Below are positions 4,890 through 11,911 of a stretch of 16,771 bases of DNA, one piece after another. The DNA comes from Desulfatirhabdium butyrativorans (lineage in GTDB: Bacteria; Desulfobacterota; Desulfobacteria; Desulfobacterales; JAIFKL01), in the NCBI GenBank assembly GCA_022736535.1, contig DZCT01000058.1, positions 1 through 16,771 of the forward strand, read 5' to 3'. A program made the position numbers and the translations under genes. Under the pieces are notes generated by a model. The model made no database searches. It was given only the letters and a program-made list of their open reading frames with translations, and was not told where the DNA came from. Positions within the stretch are counted from its first letter, which is position 1, and every line of letters starts with the position of its first letter.

Positions 4890-6632
4890 TTACAGCTTTT
4901 TCAGCACAGCCGAGTTTTTCAGCACCGTATCCACTTCCCGGCGGAATGCCGAATGCCGCTTGTATTTCTCATCTTTATACATTGCCAGCAGCGATTTTGC
5001 CGAAGCTGTCTGCCGGTTCATCAGCAGATACTCCGTCAAAGCCCCCAATACTTCAGCAGCCCGATGATACGCGCCCCGATGCTTCTCAGACACAATCGCA
5101 TCAATTCTGCTTTCGCCGATTTTCTTTGCAAGCTCAAACCATTTCTGTTTCTCCGAGTCTGACAGAGAAATTCCCCTGAGTCCTTGCAGCATTTCCTGAA
5201 AGATAAGCTGATCGTGGCTTTTTTCTTCCTGTTTCCACGCCGGCGTTTCGGAATGGGATGAATAATCGAGATATTCATATTCTGCACTGTTGTAGCGTCT
5301 GAACAGCGTCTGCACGGTCACTGCCCCGGAATCCGCGTGCGTCAGAGCGGTCAGTATCCCGCTGAAAACCAGCCCGATGCCGCTTCTGTCATAAGACCAG
5401 CCGAGGGGCTTGCTTTTATCCGCTATTTGGAATGCCTCTTCAAGACGCCCCAGCATGAGCAGAATTTTGACCCGAAGCCTGTAAGTATCGCTGTTTTTGC
5501 TTTCCAGAACACGCAGCGCGTTTTCCAATTCCGCGTGTTTTGCATTCTGCTCTTTTGCATGGTCAATCAGCATTGCCAATACCGCTTCATTCGGCAGGGA
5601 ACGGAACTGCTCCCGAACACCCTTCAATACTAATGGGTTATTTCCGATCTCTTTTCCTGCCGCACTCAGTATTTCAGCCGCCTGAGCGCGCAGTCCCCCG
5701 TCAGGAATATTTTCCAACTCGGCTTGAGCAATAATCGCCGCGTCTTCCCATTTTCCTTCGGAAACAAGCTTGTCCAACCAGAAGACATATCCGACCGGCA
5801 TCCGCCGCTTTTTTACTTCCGCAGCCACGCTGTCCATACCTTCGTTCAGCAAGATTGCTTCCAAAAGCAGGGTGTAAGCCCGATTTCCCTTTTCTGATTG
5901 CAACGCTTTTTTCCAGTCCTTCAGAAAATTCTTGAAATCCGCCAATTCTCCCGGCGCGGCATCAGAAACATCTTGCAGCATCGGGTAGCTTTCCTCCGAA
6001 GGCGTGTAGCGTTTCTCAAACATCAGCGCGTCAATTTCCATTGCATCAAGCATTCTTGAAATTTTCTCTTCCGGCGCGGAAGTCTCATAAACACAGCGGC
6101 AATATCTTGCACGGGTTTCCCGCCAGTTCAGCGTCACATCCCGGTGGGAAATTTCATAAAGAATTTCGTCGTCAGTCTGACTCCCGCTGAACAGGGATAA
6201 GAGCGATTGATATGCTTTTTGAGCAGTTTTCAGATCGCCGGAGAGAAAAAGATGATCGCTTTCCAAAAACAGGGCTTCCAGTGCTTTTTTCTGTTCCGCC
6301 GAAAGCGATTCGGGATATTCCTCATCGTATTCCTCGTCATATCCGTATTCATCATAATATGAACCGTCTTCGATTGACTCCTGACGCTCCAGAATCTCGT
6401 CTTTGAGTGAAGTGATTTTTGAAATAAGCGCATTATCCGCTTCATCATGCGGCCGGACCATAGACCTTGAACCTGAACGCAGCTTTTCCAGAAAGTCGGC
6501 TCTCTTATCCGGCAAAACTTCCTGAGCCAATTCGCAGATAATGTCTTGCAGTTCCGATGCTGACAATTTTCGGCAATGATTTCTTACGGTTTCCAAATAG
6601 GGTTTTAACGCGGGAATTGTTTTTTTGCTCAT
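4890..6632 (-). CDS. Large helical-repeat (TPR-like) protein of unknown function
   Basis: 580 residues, no signal peptide, predicted cytoplasmic. Most of the chain reads as alternating amphipathic helices. TPR-like pieces include LFLSGDLKTAQKAYQSLLSL (128-147), LVSEGKWEDAAIIAQAELEN and LLMLGRLEEAFQIADKS. A low-complexity acidic Tyr/Asp/Glu segment (about 92-108) separates an N-terminal helical domain of about 85 residues from the repeats. The C-terminal part (YHRAAEVLGALTEYLL ... KYKRHSAFRREVDTVL) is reminiscent of the tail of SWIM zinc-finger proteins, but no SWIM cysteines are present here; that comparison is from memory. AAGGA lies nine bases before the ATG. It probably acts as a protein-interaction scaffold, and the partner is not evident from neighbours. 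Confidence 0.8.
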   Translation of the reverse strand: MSKKTIPALKPYLETVRNHCRKLSASELQDIICELAQEVLPDKRADFLEKLRSGSRSMVRPHDEADNALISKITSLKDEILERQESIEDGSYYDEYGYDEEYDEEYPESLSAEQKKALEALFLESDHLFLSGDLKTAQKAYQSLLSLFSGSQTDDEILYEISHRDVTLNWRETRARYCRCVYETSAPEEKISRMLDAMEIDALMFEKRYTPSEESYPMLQDVSDAAPGELADFKNFLKDWKKALQSEKGNRAYTLLLEAILLNEGMDSVAAEVKKRRMPVGYVFWLDKLVSEGKWEDAAIIAQAELENIPDGGLRAQAAEILSAAGKEIGNNPLVLKGVREQFRSLPNEAVLAMLIDHAKEQNAKHAELENALRVLESKNSDTYRLRVKILLMLGRLEEAFQIADKSKPLGWSYDRSGIGLVFSGILTALTHADSGAVTVQTLFRRYNSAEYEYLDYSSHSETPAWKQEEKSHDQLIFQEMLQGLRGISLSDSEKQKWFELAKKIGESRIDAIVSEKHRGAYHRAAEVLGALTEYLLMNRQTASAKSLLAMYKDEKYKRHSAFRREVDTVLKNSAVLKKL

Positions 6633-6698
6633 CGTTGAAATCCTTTTTTTATCAGACGCTGTTGGAAAAATAATAGCAATTCGCTTTCAAAATACATG

Positions 6699-6742
6699 TC
6701 GCTCACGCTCCCTGCTCTGAGCCGCGAGCGTAAGCGGGCGAC
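6699..6742. repeat. Short imperfect inverted repeat GTCGCTCACGCTC / GAGCGTAAGCGGGCGAC
   Basis: The two arms lie at 6699-6710 and 6726-6742 in the 139-bp gap between the repeat protein and the 580-residue gene. The core GCTCACGCTC / GAGCGTAAGC is a near palindrome. It may serve as a terminator stem for the upstream minus-strand gene, but no T-run follows. Confidence 0.45.
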
Positions 6743-6771
6743 GTTTCATAAATGTAACTCCTACATCTTTT

Positions 6772-7293
6772 TCATGTTGTGATACGATACCATAATGTTT
6801 TAAAAAATTCAACTGCTTCGGGATCAGCAGCATTCGGATTCCAAATATGTTTTCCCAAACCTGCCTGCGCCAGAACATATTTTCCTATCGCAAACTGTCC
6901 GACAGCGACAAATCCTGTCACAAACTGTCCGATGCCGAAAACTGCGGCAATTGCTAATTGTCCCACAGCAAACAGACCGGTACAAGCCTGCCCCAGCCCG
7001 AATAAAATGCCTACGGCCAGTTGTCCGAAGGCAATCAGTCCGAAAGAAGCGTGACCGAAGGCAATGAGACCGACAGCCAGCCTTCCCACAGCGATGATGC
7101 CCTTTGCCGTCTTCCGTGAACCGGTTTCCGGACACAGTCCTCGGGTGTAATGAAGCATCGGAAGCCCGAACAACATGCCGTGTGATGTAAATTCGGCAAA
7201 ATAAGACCCGCTCGGAGAAAGGTGTCTGCGCCATGTTCCCCAGCGTGTTTTTTCAATTTTGTAGTCAATCGGTTCCAATAACAGATTTTTCAT
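6772..7293 (-). CDS. Pentad-repeat (xAxGx) protein, probable beta-solenoid or membrane-associated
   Basis: 173 residues. The N-terminal 60 (RWGTWRRHLSPSGSYFAEF, HGMLFGLPMLHYTRG) form a conserved-looking non-repetitive cap. Residues 65-140 are built of quasi-repeats of about five residues with Ala/Val then Gly, such as IAVGR-LAVGL-IAFGH-ASFGL-IAFGQ-LAVGI. The Gly-Gln/His/Arg pairs at 70, 80, 90, 101, 111, 122 and 132 give a period of 10-11. A five-residue period in a Gly/Ala/Val-rich chain fits a tight beta-helix, as in pentapeptide-repeat proteins, rather than transmembrane helices. Similar IAIG repeats occur in uncharacterised proteins of many bacteria (family knowledge). Function unknown. 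The ribosome site is weak: AAGGG 13 bases before the ATG. Confidence 0.7.
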   Translation of the reverse strand: MKNLLLEPIDYKIEKTRWGTWRRHLSPSGSYFAEFTSHGMLFGLPMLHYTRGLCPETGSRKTAKGIIAVGRLAVGLIAFGHASFGLIAFGQLAVGILFGLGQACTGLFAVGQLAIAAVFGIGQFVTGFVAVGQFAIGKYVLAQAGLGKHIWNPNAADPEAVEFFKTLWYRITT

Positions 7294-7336
7294 GGCTTGT
7301 CTGCCCTTAATGTCATCAGAGGTTATCGGAAATCAT

Positions 7337-7430
7337 GTTTCTCGCAAAGGCGCAAAGTCCGCAGAGAAAATTTAAAAGAATATCTGACCGGTTTCAAATC
7401 TTTGCACCCTCTGCGTCTTTGCGGGAGATT
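7337..7430. repeat. CTCGCAAAG-family palindrome, copy overlapping the terC-like 3' end
   Basis: TTTCTCGCAAAGGCGCAAAG (7338-7357) faces CTTTGCACCCTCTGCGTC-TTTGCGGGAGA (7399-7427). The right arm lies inside the TerC-family coding region and supplies its last codons and stop. The left arm lies in the gap to the pentad-repeat gene. Confidence 0.85.
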
Positions 7431-8164
7431 TCACCGCTTTTATGAAGCCTGACCGGCTCGGCATGTTTTGCCCGTGCTTTTATGTTCAGTATTTCCACGC
7501 CCACCGAAAATGACATGGCAAAATAGATATAGCCTTTGGGAATATGCAGATCAAAGCCTTCGCCCAGCAATGCCATGCCCACCAGAATGAGGAAACTCAG
7601 CGCGAGCATTTTGATGGTGGGGTGTGTGTCAACAAAATCGCCGATGGACTGGGCTGCAAACATCATAATAAACACGGAAATGACGATGGCGGTAATCATC
7701 ACGCTCACATGCCGCGCCAAGCCTACGGCTGTGATGACCGAATCCAGCGAAAAGACAATATCAATGACAGCAATCTGAATCAGGGTCCCGATAAAATTTG
7801 ACGCTGCCGCGGCTTTATGCGCGTCTCCGTGTCCTTCCAGACTGTTGTGAATTTCGTGCGTGCTTTTGCCCAGCAGAAACAATCCGCCGGCGATCATGAT
7901 GATGTCACGTCCCGAGATTTCCTGTTTCAGAACAGTAAAGAGCGAAGCCGTCAGTCCCATCACCCATGACAGACACAGCAGCAGAGCGATCCGTGTAAAC
8001 ATTGCCAAACCAAGCCCCAGCGTGCGCGCCCGGTTGCGTTCATTTTCGGGCAGTCTGCCCACAAGGATGGAAATAAAAATGATGTTGTCTATCCCCAAAA
8101 CGATTTCCAGTGCGGTCAGTGTTGCCAGCGCAAGCCATGCCTGCGGGTCTGTTATCCATTCCAT
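7394..8164 (-). CDS. TerC family integral membrane protein
   Basis: 256 residues with about seven transmembrane segments. TerC/Alx/YkoY-type proteins are inner-membrane proteins linked to tellurite resistance and manganese or metal homeostasis. The two family signature helices carrying intramembrane acidic residues are clear: TALEIVLGIDNIIFISILVG (17-36) and IDIVFSLDSVITAVGLARH. The loop THEIHNSLEGHG between helices is also typical. AAGGAG lies eight bases before the ATG at 8164, with a CTCGCAAAG-family palindrome just upstream. The C-terminus ISRKDAEGAKI (codons 7397-7429) is read directly from the right arm of another copy of that palindrome, so the native tail was probably replaced. Substrate cannot be deduced, and no ter operon genes are nearby. 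Confidence 0.92.
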   Translation of the reverse strand: MEWITDPQAWLALATLTALEIVLGIDNIIFISILVGRLPENERNRARTLGLGLAMFTRIALLLCLSWVMGLTASLFTVLKQEISGRDIIMIAGGLFLLGKSTHEIHNSLEGHGDAHKAAAASNFIGTLIQIAVIDIVFSLDSVITAVGLARHVSVMITAIVISVFIMMFAAQSIGDFVDTHPTIKMLALSFLILVGMALLGEGFDLHIPKGYIYFAMSFSVGVEILNIKARAKHAEPVRLHKSGEISRKDAEGAKI

Positions 8165-8186
8165 GCAAAAATCTCCTTAACTCAAT

Positions 8187-8275
8187 AAAGTTTCTCGCAA
8201 AGCACGCAGAGGGCGCAAAGAAAAAAATATAAAAAAAATCCGGCTTTGTTTCTTTGTTTCTTTGCGAGAAACTTT
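8187..8275. repeat. CTCGCAAAG-family palindrome, copy with 16-bp perfect arms
   Basis: AAAGTTTCTCGCAAAG (8187-8202) is the exact reverse complement of CTTTGCGAGAAACTTT (8260-8275). The left arm continues CACGCAGAGGGCGCAAAGA. The element occupies the entire gap between the Cys-rich gene, whose TAA stop starts two bases beyond it, and the terC-like gene. A terminator or mRNA-end role is plausible. Confidence 0.88.
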
Positions 8276-8276
8276 T

Positions 8277-8489
8277 TTATTTTTGATAGCTCTGTTCTTC
8301 AAATTTGTCACAGACAAATCTCGCGTTAATGGCAAAATGTTTGCTCATTTCCGTGCCGATAAGCGAACAGCGGTGCATCGAGGGCGATATGGAATGCAGA
8401 TGTCTGCACATTGCACAGCAATACACGGTATCTGCTTTTCGGTAATGCCGCAACTCTTTTATTTTTTTGACTTCTTCAGCCGTCAGCAT
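8277..8489 (-). CDS. Small Cys-rich protein (CCxxC...C...C), probable metal or Fe-S binding
   Basis: 70 residues. Five cysteines are arranged as C24-C25-x2-C28 (VYCCAMCRH), C41 (HRCSLIG) and C60 (FVCDKF), with His30 and His32 nearby. A CxxC followed by two spaced single cysteines can hold a zinc ion or an iron-sulfur cluster. The order resembles the small HiPIP-like subunits of glycyl-radical enzymes, but that is a loose comparison. An ATG four codons further upstream (8501) is in frame. GGAGG lies five bases before the ATG at 8489, which decides the start. The gene stands alone between the binding-protein gene and a palindromic repeat. The protein is predicted cytoplasmic; function unknown. 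Confidence 0.6.
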   Translation of the reverse strand: MLTAEEVKKIKELRHYRKADTVYCCAMCRHLHSISPSMHRCSLIGTEMSKHFAINARFVCDKFEEQSYQK

Positions 8490-8577
8490 AAATTCCTCCA
8501 TTTATGTTGTTGACAATTGCTTCTTGGACAGAAAAATTGTAAAGTGACCCGGGTTAAAAATAGATCAATTCGCTTAG

Positions 8578-8598
8578 AAGCGATTTTCAAAATCGCTT
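8578..8598. other. Perfect 10-bp inverted repeat downstream of the binding-protein gene
   Basis: AAGCGATTTT (8578-8587) and AAAATCGCTT (8589-8598) are exact complements with a single base between them. The structure lies 19 bases past the stop of the substrate-binding protein gene. It may be the 3' end hairpin of the chemoreceptor/binding-protein message, but no T-run follows on the minus strand, so I do not call it a standard terminator. Confidence 0.5.
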
Positions 8599-8616
8599 TA
8601 CTGAGGACACGCTTAA

Positions 8617-9831
8617 TTATTTTGCCAATCCCGGACAGCCGGTTTCCTTTTCCGGCACGGCAATGTCTTTTGCAGGAATCATGGTCGCCTCGCCCACATA
8701 AGGATGCTTGTAGAATCTGTTTTCTTTTACGATTTCGGCAAGCCATGCAGAAACCTGATTCTGATGGTCGTAGGGACGCATATACTGTTTCCCCACAAGA
8801 CTGTCATAACTAAGCCCTTCCCATGCTTTGATTACCGCATCCACATCATCGCTGCCGGCTTTTTTCACTGCTTCTGCCCAGAACATGACCCCCATATAAG
8901 CCTTTGCATGTCTGTATGATGGCAAAAATTTGAAATTATTATAAAAAGCATCAATAAATTTTTTATTTGCCTCTGTAGGAATACCCAGCATATACATTTC
9001 AGACGTAATATTTCCGATCACCGCATCGTCATTCGCGATTGCTTCTATCGTCTCTTTATCATCAAGATAGTAGCAGAGAAAGCGGGCTTTCAAACCCATA
9101 TCGCCGGACTGTTTAATGAGCAGGCGGAGATCGGCGCCCCAGCTTGGCGTAAACACAAGTTCCGCCCCGGTATTCATGATGCCGCTGATATGCGGTGCAA
9201 AATCGCTTTCTCCCAGCTTATGATAAATTTCACCCGCAATTTCGACAGAAGGATTTAATTTTTCTAATTTTTTCTTAAAAGCCGCCACTGCTTCTTTGCC
9301 GAAAGAGTAATCCGGCGCGATACAGAAAAATTTTTTCTTTCCGCTTTTAGCCGCCCATATTGCCAATGCGTTTGAGTGCATATCGGTATTCAAACAAACT
9401 CTGAAAAAATTCCGGCTGCACTTTTCGCCGGTCAGACTTGCCGCTTCCGTACCCCAGGAAATGGCAATAACATGATGTTCCTGCGCCAAATCAATCATTA
9501 CGCCCATGTCCTTGCTGCCGAGTCCTTTGCCGAAGAATTTAATACGGTCTTGCAAAATCGCCTTTTGCATGTTGCGGGCAGCAACCTCCGGTTTCATTTC
9601 AGATTCAATCGGGACAATTTCAACCTTTCTGCCAAGCAGTCCCCCGTTTTGATTGATTTCTTTGGCGGCAAACTGAACGCCTTCGATAAGGGGCTGCCCC
9701 ACCTGTTTGAATTTGCCGGAAAGCGGTTCGATACATCCGATTTTAATCGGTTCCGCCGCCCAAACCGATGCGCTGAACAGCAGCACAGCAGCAAACAGCA
9801 ATGTTTTGAAATAAAACCTCTGCTTTTTCAT
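8617..9831 (-). CDS. Periplasmic substrate-binding protein, LivK/Peripla_BP_6 type
   Basis: 404 residues. Residues 1-26 are a classical Sec signal peptide (MKKQRFYFK, a hydrophobic core, then VWAAEP) with no lipobox Cys, so the product is a soluble periplasmic protein. The mature start IKIGCIEPLSGKFKQVGQ and GVQFAAKEINQNGGLLGRKVE are hallmarks of type I binding proteins for branched-chain amino acids, amides or urea. The two-lobe fold should span residues 27 to about 375. No livHMGF permease or ATPase genes follow or precede. Instead the ATG overlaps the stop of the chemoreceptor gene (ATGA, 9831-9828), with AGGAGG eight bases upstream. This tight coupling suggests the protein delivers its ligand to that receptor rather than, or as well as, to a transporter. 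The ligand is not predictable. Confidence 0.9.
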   Translation of the reverse strand: MKKQRFYFKTLLFAAVLLFSASVWAAEPIKIGCIEPLSGKFKQVGQPLIEGVQFAAKEINQNGGLLGRKVEIVPIESEMKPEVAARNMQKAILQDRIKFFGKGLGSKDMGVMIDLAQEHHVIAISWGTEAASLTGEKCSRNFFRVCLNTDMHSNALAIWAAKSGKKKFFCIAPDYSFGKEAVAAFKKKLEKLNPSVEIAGEIYHKLGESDFAPHISGIMNTGAELVFTPSWGADLRLLIKQSGDMGLKARFLCYYLDDKETIEAIANDDAVIGNITSEMYMLGIPTEANKKFIDAFYNNFKFLPSYRHAKAYMGVMFWAEAVKKAGSDDVDAVIKAWEGLSYDSLVGKQYMRPYDHQNQVSAWLAEIVKENRFYKHPYVGEATMIPAKDIAVPEKETGCPGLAK

Positions 9832-11750
9832 TTTTCTTCCTCCTGTTTTTTCTTTTTTTCATATCTCCGGGCAAATTCCCGGAATCCGCCCACAAAATCA
9901 GCCAATATCTCAACTATACGCTTTGTCCGCTCTGCCCTGTATTTCATATCTTCAGACATCGAAGCATATTCTTCAGCGTTGGCAGCAGTGCGCTGAACAA
10001 TTTTTCCCATATCAGCGACGGTATTATTGACCGATGCGATTCTTTCCGCCTGCTCGCCGGAGGCTGAAGAAATTTTTTCCACCAATTTTTTGATCTGAGA
10101 CGAACTTTCCGAAAGACGGGAAAATGTCTCATCCATTTTGTTCACCAAATCCAAACCGGCTTTGACTTTCTGCGTCATTCCTTCAATCAGCAGCGATGTG
10201 CTTCCGGCTGCCTGTGCAGCTTTTCCCGCAAGATTTCTGACTTCATCCGCGACCACAGAAAATCCCGCCCCCGCGCTTCCGGCTCTGGCTGCTTCAATTG
10301 CGGCGTTCAAAGCCAGCAGATTGGTCTGAAAGGCAATTTCGTCAACAGTTTTGATGATGTTGGAAGTCTCTTGGCTTGTTTTGCAGATTTCATCCATAAA
10401 ACCGATGAGTTCTGCTACGGATTTCTTTGCATCCACGACAAACTGAAAACTGTCCTTTGTGAAAAGATTGGCATGTTCCGCGTGATCGGCGTTTTGTCCG
10501 ATCATGGAAGAAACTTCCTCAAGCGAAGCAGATGTTTCTTCTATGGATGCTGCCTGCTCGGACGAACTTTCAGCCAGCAACTGTCCTGATTCTGACACCT
10601 GATGTGCGGCTTCGCTCATCCGGTCTGCAAATTCATTCAGATTTCGGATAATATCCCGGACAGGTTTTGTCAGAAATTCGGAAAACAGAATGATGAGCGG
10701 CAGAATAAGCAGCAGGCAGCCCGATCCTGTCAGAAAGAGCGTATAAAGCATCTGACGGGTATTGGCTTTGGCGATATGTTTTGAATGAAGCGCGGCAATC
10801 GCCCCAGTCCATGCCGAATCTCCCCGGATCGGCAGAATCCCTGCAACATATTCTTCTCCTCCGGCGTCGGCTTCATCAAAATGTATTTCCTGACGGGACA
10901 GTTTCCATTCTTTTCAGGGTTTCGGAATGCCGTCAAAACGAAATGTCTTATAATCGGCTGCCGTTCCTGTGCTGAGACCGCCTGCGGAAAAAATGCCGAT
11001 TTTCACGCCCGAATACGCCGACATTTTGCTGATGAATGTGTCGTCAAGCGCTTTGCTTGCGATGACAATCCCCATCTGTTTGGATTCCATCTGTTTCGAT
11101 TCTTTGTTGAACACCTGTCCCATAATCGGATGGTATGCAGCAAGAGAGAGGAATTTCTCGGCATATTCAAAACGCATACCCGCCTGATTCGGCATTTCGT
11201 TTGAAATTTTCGGCTGAAAATCGTTGAGCATCTCTCTGATTTCCCAGGAATCTTTGTTCAGTTTGTCGCCGGTTTTCAAAGAGGCTGCCCGGTATTGGAT
11301 AGTTCCGTCAGGCAGCCGGTCGGGAAAGCCCAGCAGGGTTTTTTCATTTTCTATCAGCACATAAGCGGTCATATCCCCGTCAAAATCATAAATCAGTATC
11401 TTTCGGAGATGGCTTGTGAGCGCGATGTCATAGATATTTTGCACGATTTCAAAATAAGCATCCCGCGTCATGTCGTAATTCGGCTTTGCTTTATACATGG
11501 CAAGATATTTTATCTGACCGCCTTTGTCGCCTTCGGTTGCTATGTAACGGACAGAAGACAGGATTTCTTCCTGTATGTTTGACAGTTCATCAACGACAAT
11601 GTTCAATGCCCGACAGACGGCATCATTGGAAGCCGCTCGGTGCTGCCTGCTGAGAATGACAGAAAGTGTGATGCTTGAAATCATCATCAGCAGCATGACC
11701 GTCATCAGCACAAATAAAATCAGTTTGCCTTTTAATGTGATTCTGCTCAT
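9828..11750 (-). pseudogene. Methyl-accepting chemotaxis protein interrupted by one in-frame UGA
   Basis: One continuous frame of 640 codons carries a single UGA at codon 279 (10914-10916); without it this is a full-size transmembrane chemoreceptor. Residues 1-34 hold the first membrane helix (LILFVLMTVMLLMMIS). A periplasmic sensor region of about 300 residues follows and spans the UGA: upstream VVDELSNIQEEILSSVRYIA..., downstream GGEEYVAGILPIRGDSAWTG. The second helix (about 334-358, LLLILPLIILF) comes next, then little or no HAMP, then a coiled-coil signalling domain. Its hairpin tip DEIAFQTNLLALNAAIEAAR...ADEVRNLA (about 471-506) is canonical for CheA/CheW contact. The tail is KKKKQEEEK, with no CheR/B pentapeptide. 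Split products would be 278 residues (10914-11750) and, from an internal ATG at 10751 without a ribosome site, 307 residues. The ATG at 11750 also lacks a Shine-Dalgarno and abuts a repeat. Nonsense mutation is the simplest reading; recoding or a sequencing error is possible. Confidence 0.8.
10914..10916 (-). other. In-frame UGA within the chemoreceptor sensor domain
   Basis: The frame reads ...FDGIPKP-UGA-KEWKLSRQEIHFDE... with no shift before or after it. A single change from TGG, CGA or GGA would give UGA. A bacterial SECIS would be expected shortly downstream, and I see only a 3-bp stem (CTG/CAG, 13-24 bases after the UGA). Selenocysteine is therefore not supported by eye. Confidence 0.85.
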
Positions 11751-11754
11751 AGTT

Positions 11755-11848
11755 AAAAAAGTTTCTCGCAAAGCGCGCAGAGGGCGCAAAGAAAAATAAG
11801 AATTTTTTTTTAATCTTTGCGTTCTCTGCGTGCTTTGCGAGAGAGTTA
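11755..11848. repeat. CTCGCAAAG-family palindrome abutting the chemoreceptor start
   Basis: TCTCGCAAAGCGCGCAGAGG followed by GCGCAAAGA (11764-11792) faces ATCTTTGCGTTCTCTGCGTG then CTTTGCGAGAGA (11813-11844). The left arm ends about four bases before the chemoreceptor ATG at 11750 and occupies the place where its ribosome site should be. An in-frame TTG at 11789 lies inside the arm but also lacks a ribosome site. Confidence 0.88.
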
Positions 11849-11868
11849 ATTATGACGGGCGGAAAATC

Positions 11869-11886
11869 GTAGGGGCGCACCCCTAC
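11869..11886 (-). terminator. Hairpin GTAGGGG-CGCA-CCCCTAC after the AAA ATPase gene
   Basis: Seven perfectly paired GC-rich bases around a four-base loop lie 25 bases past the stop of the ATPase gene. On the minus strand they are followed by GATTTTCC, a short T-run. It could be a Rho-independent terminator, or merely a dispersed CCCCTAC palindrome like those at 2933-3013. Confidence 0.4.
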
Positions 11887-11911
11887 ACGTCAAATTCATT
11901 GCGGTCGGGTA

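Noticed and set aside
9376..9996. Plus-strand open frame of 206 codons
   Set aside because: Antisense to the binding-protein signal peptide and the chemoreceptor 3' end, both well supported; no motif or ribosome site.
10914..10975. Selenocysteine insertion at the chemoreceptor UGA
   Set aside because: No adequate SECIS stem-loop is visible after the UGA (best stem 3 bp), no Cys/Sec context such as UxxC, and chemoreceptors are not a known selenoprotein family. Kept only as a check in the finding.
11787..11789. TTG start for the chemoreceptor extending it by 13 residues
   Set aside because: The extension (LRPLRALRETFLT) is a translation of the palindromic repeat and has no ribosome site.
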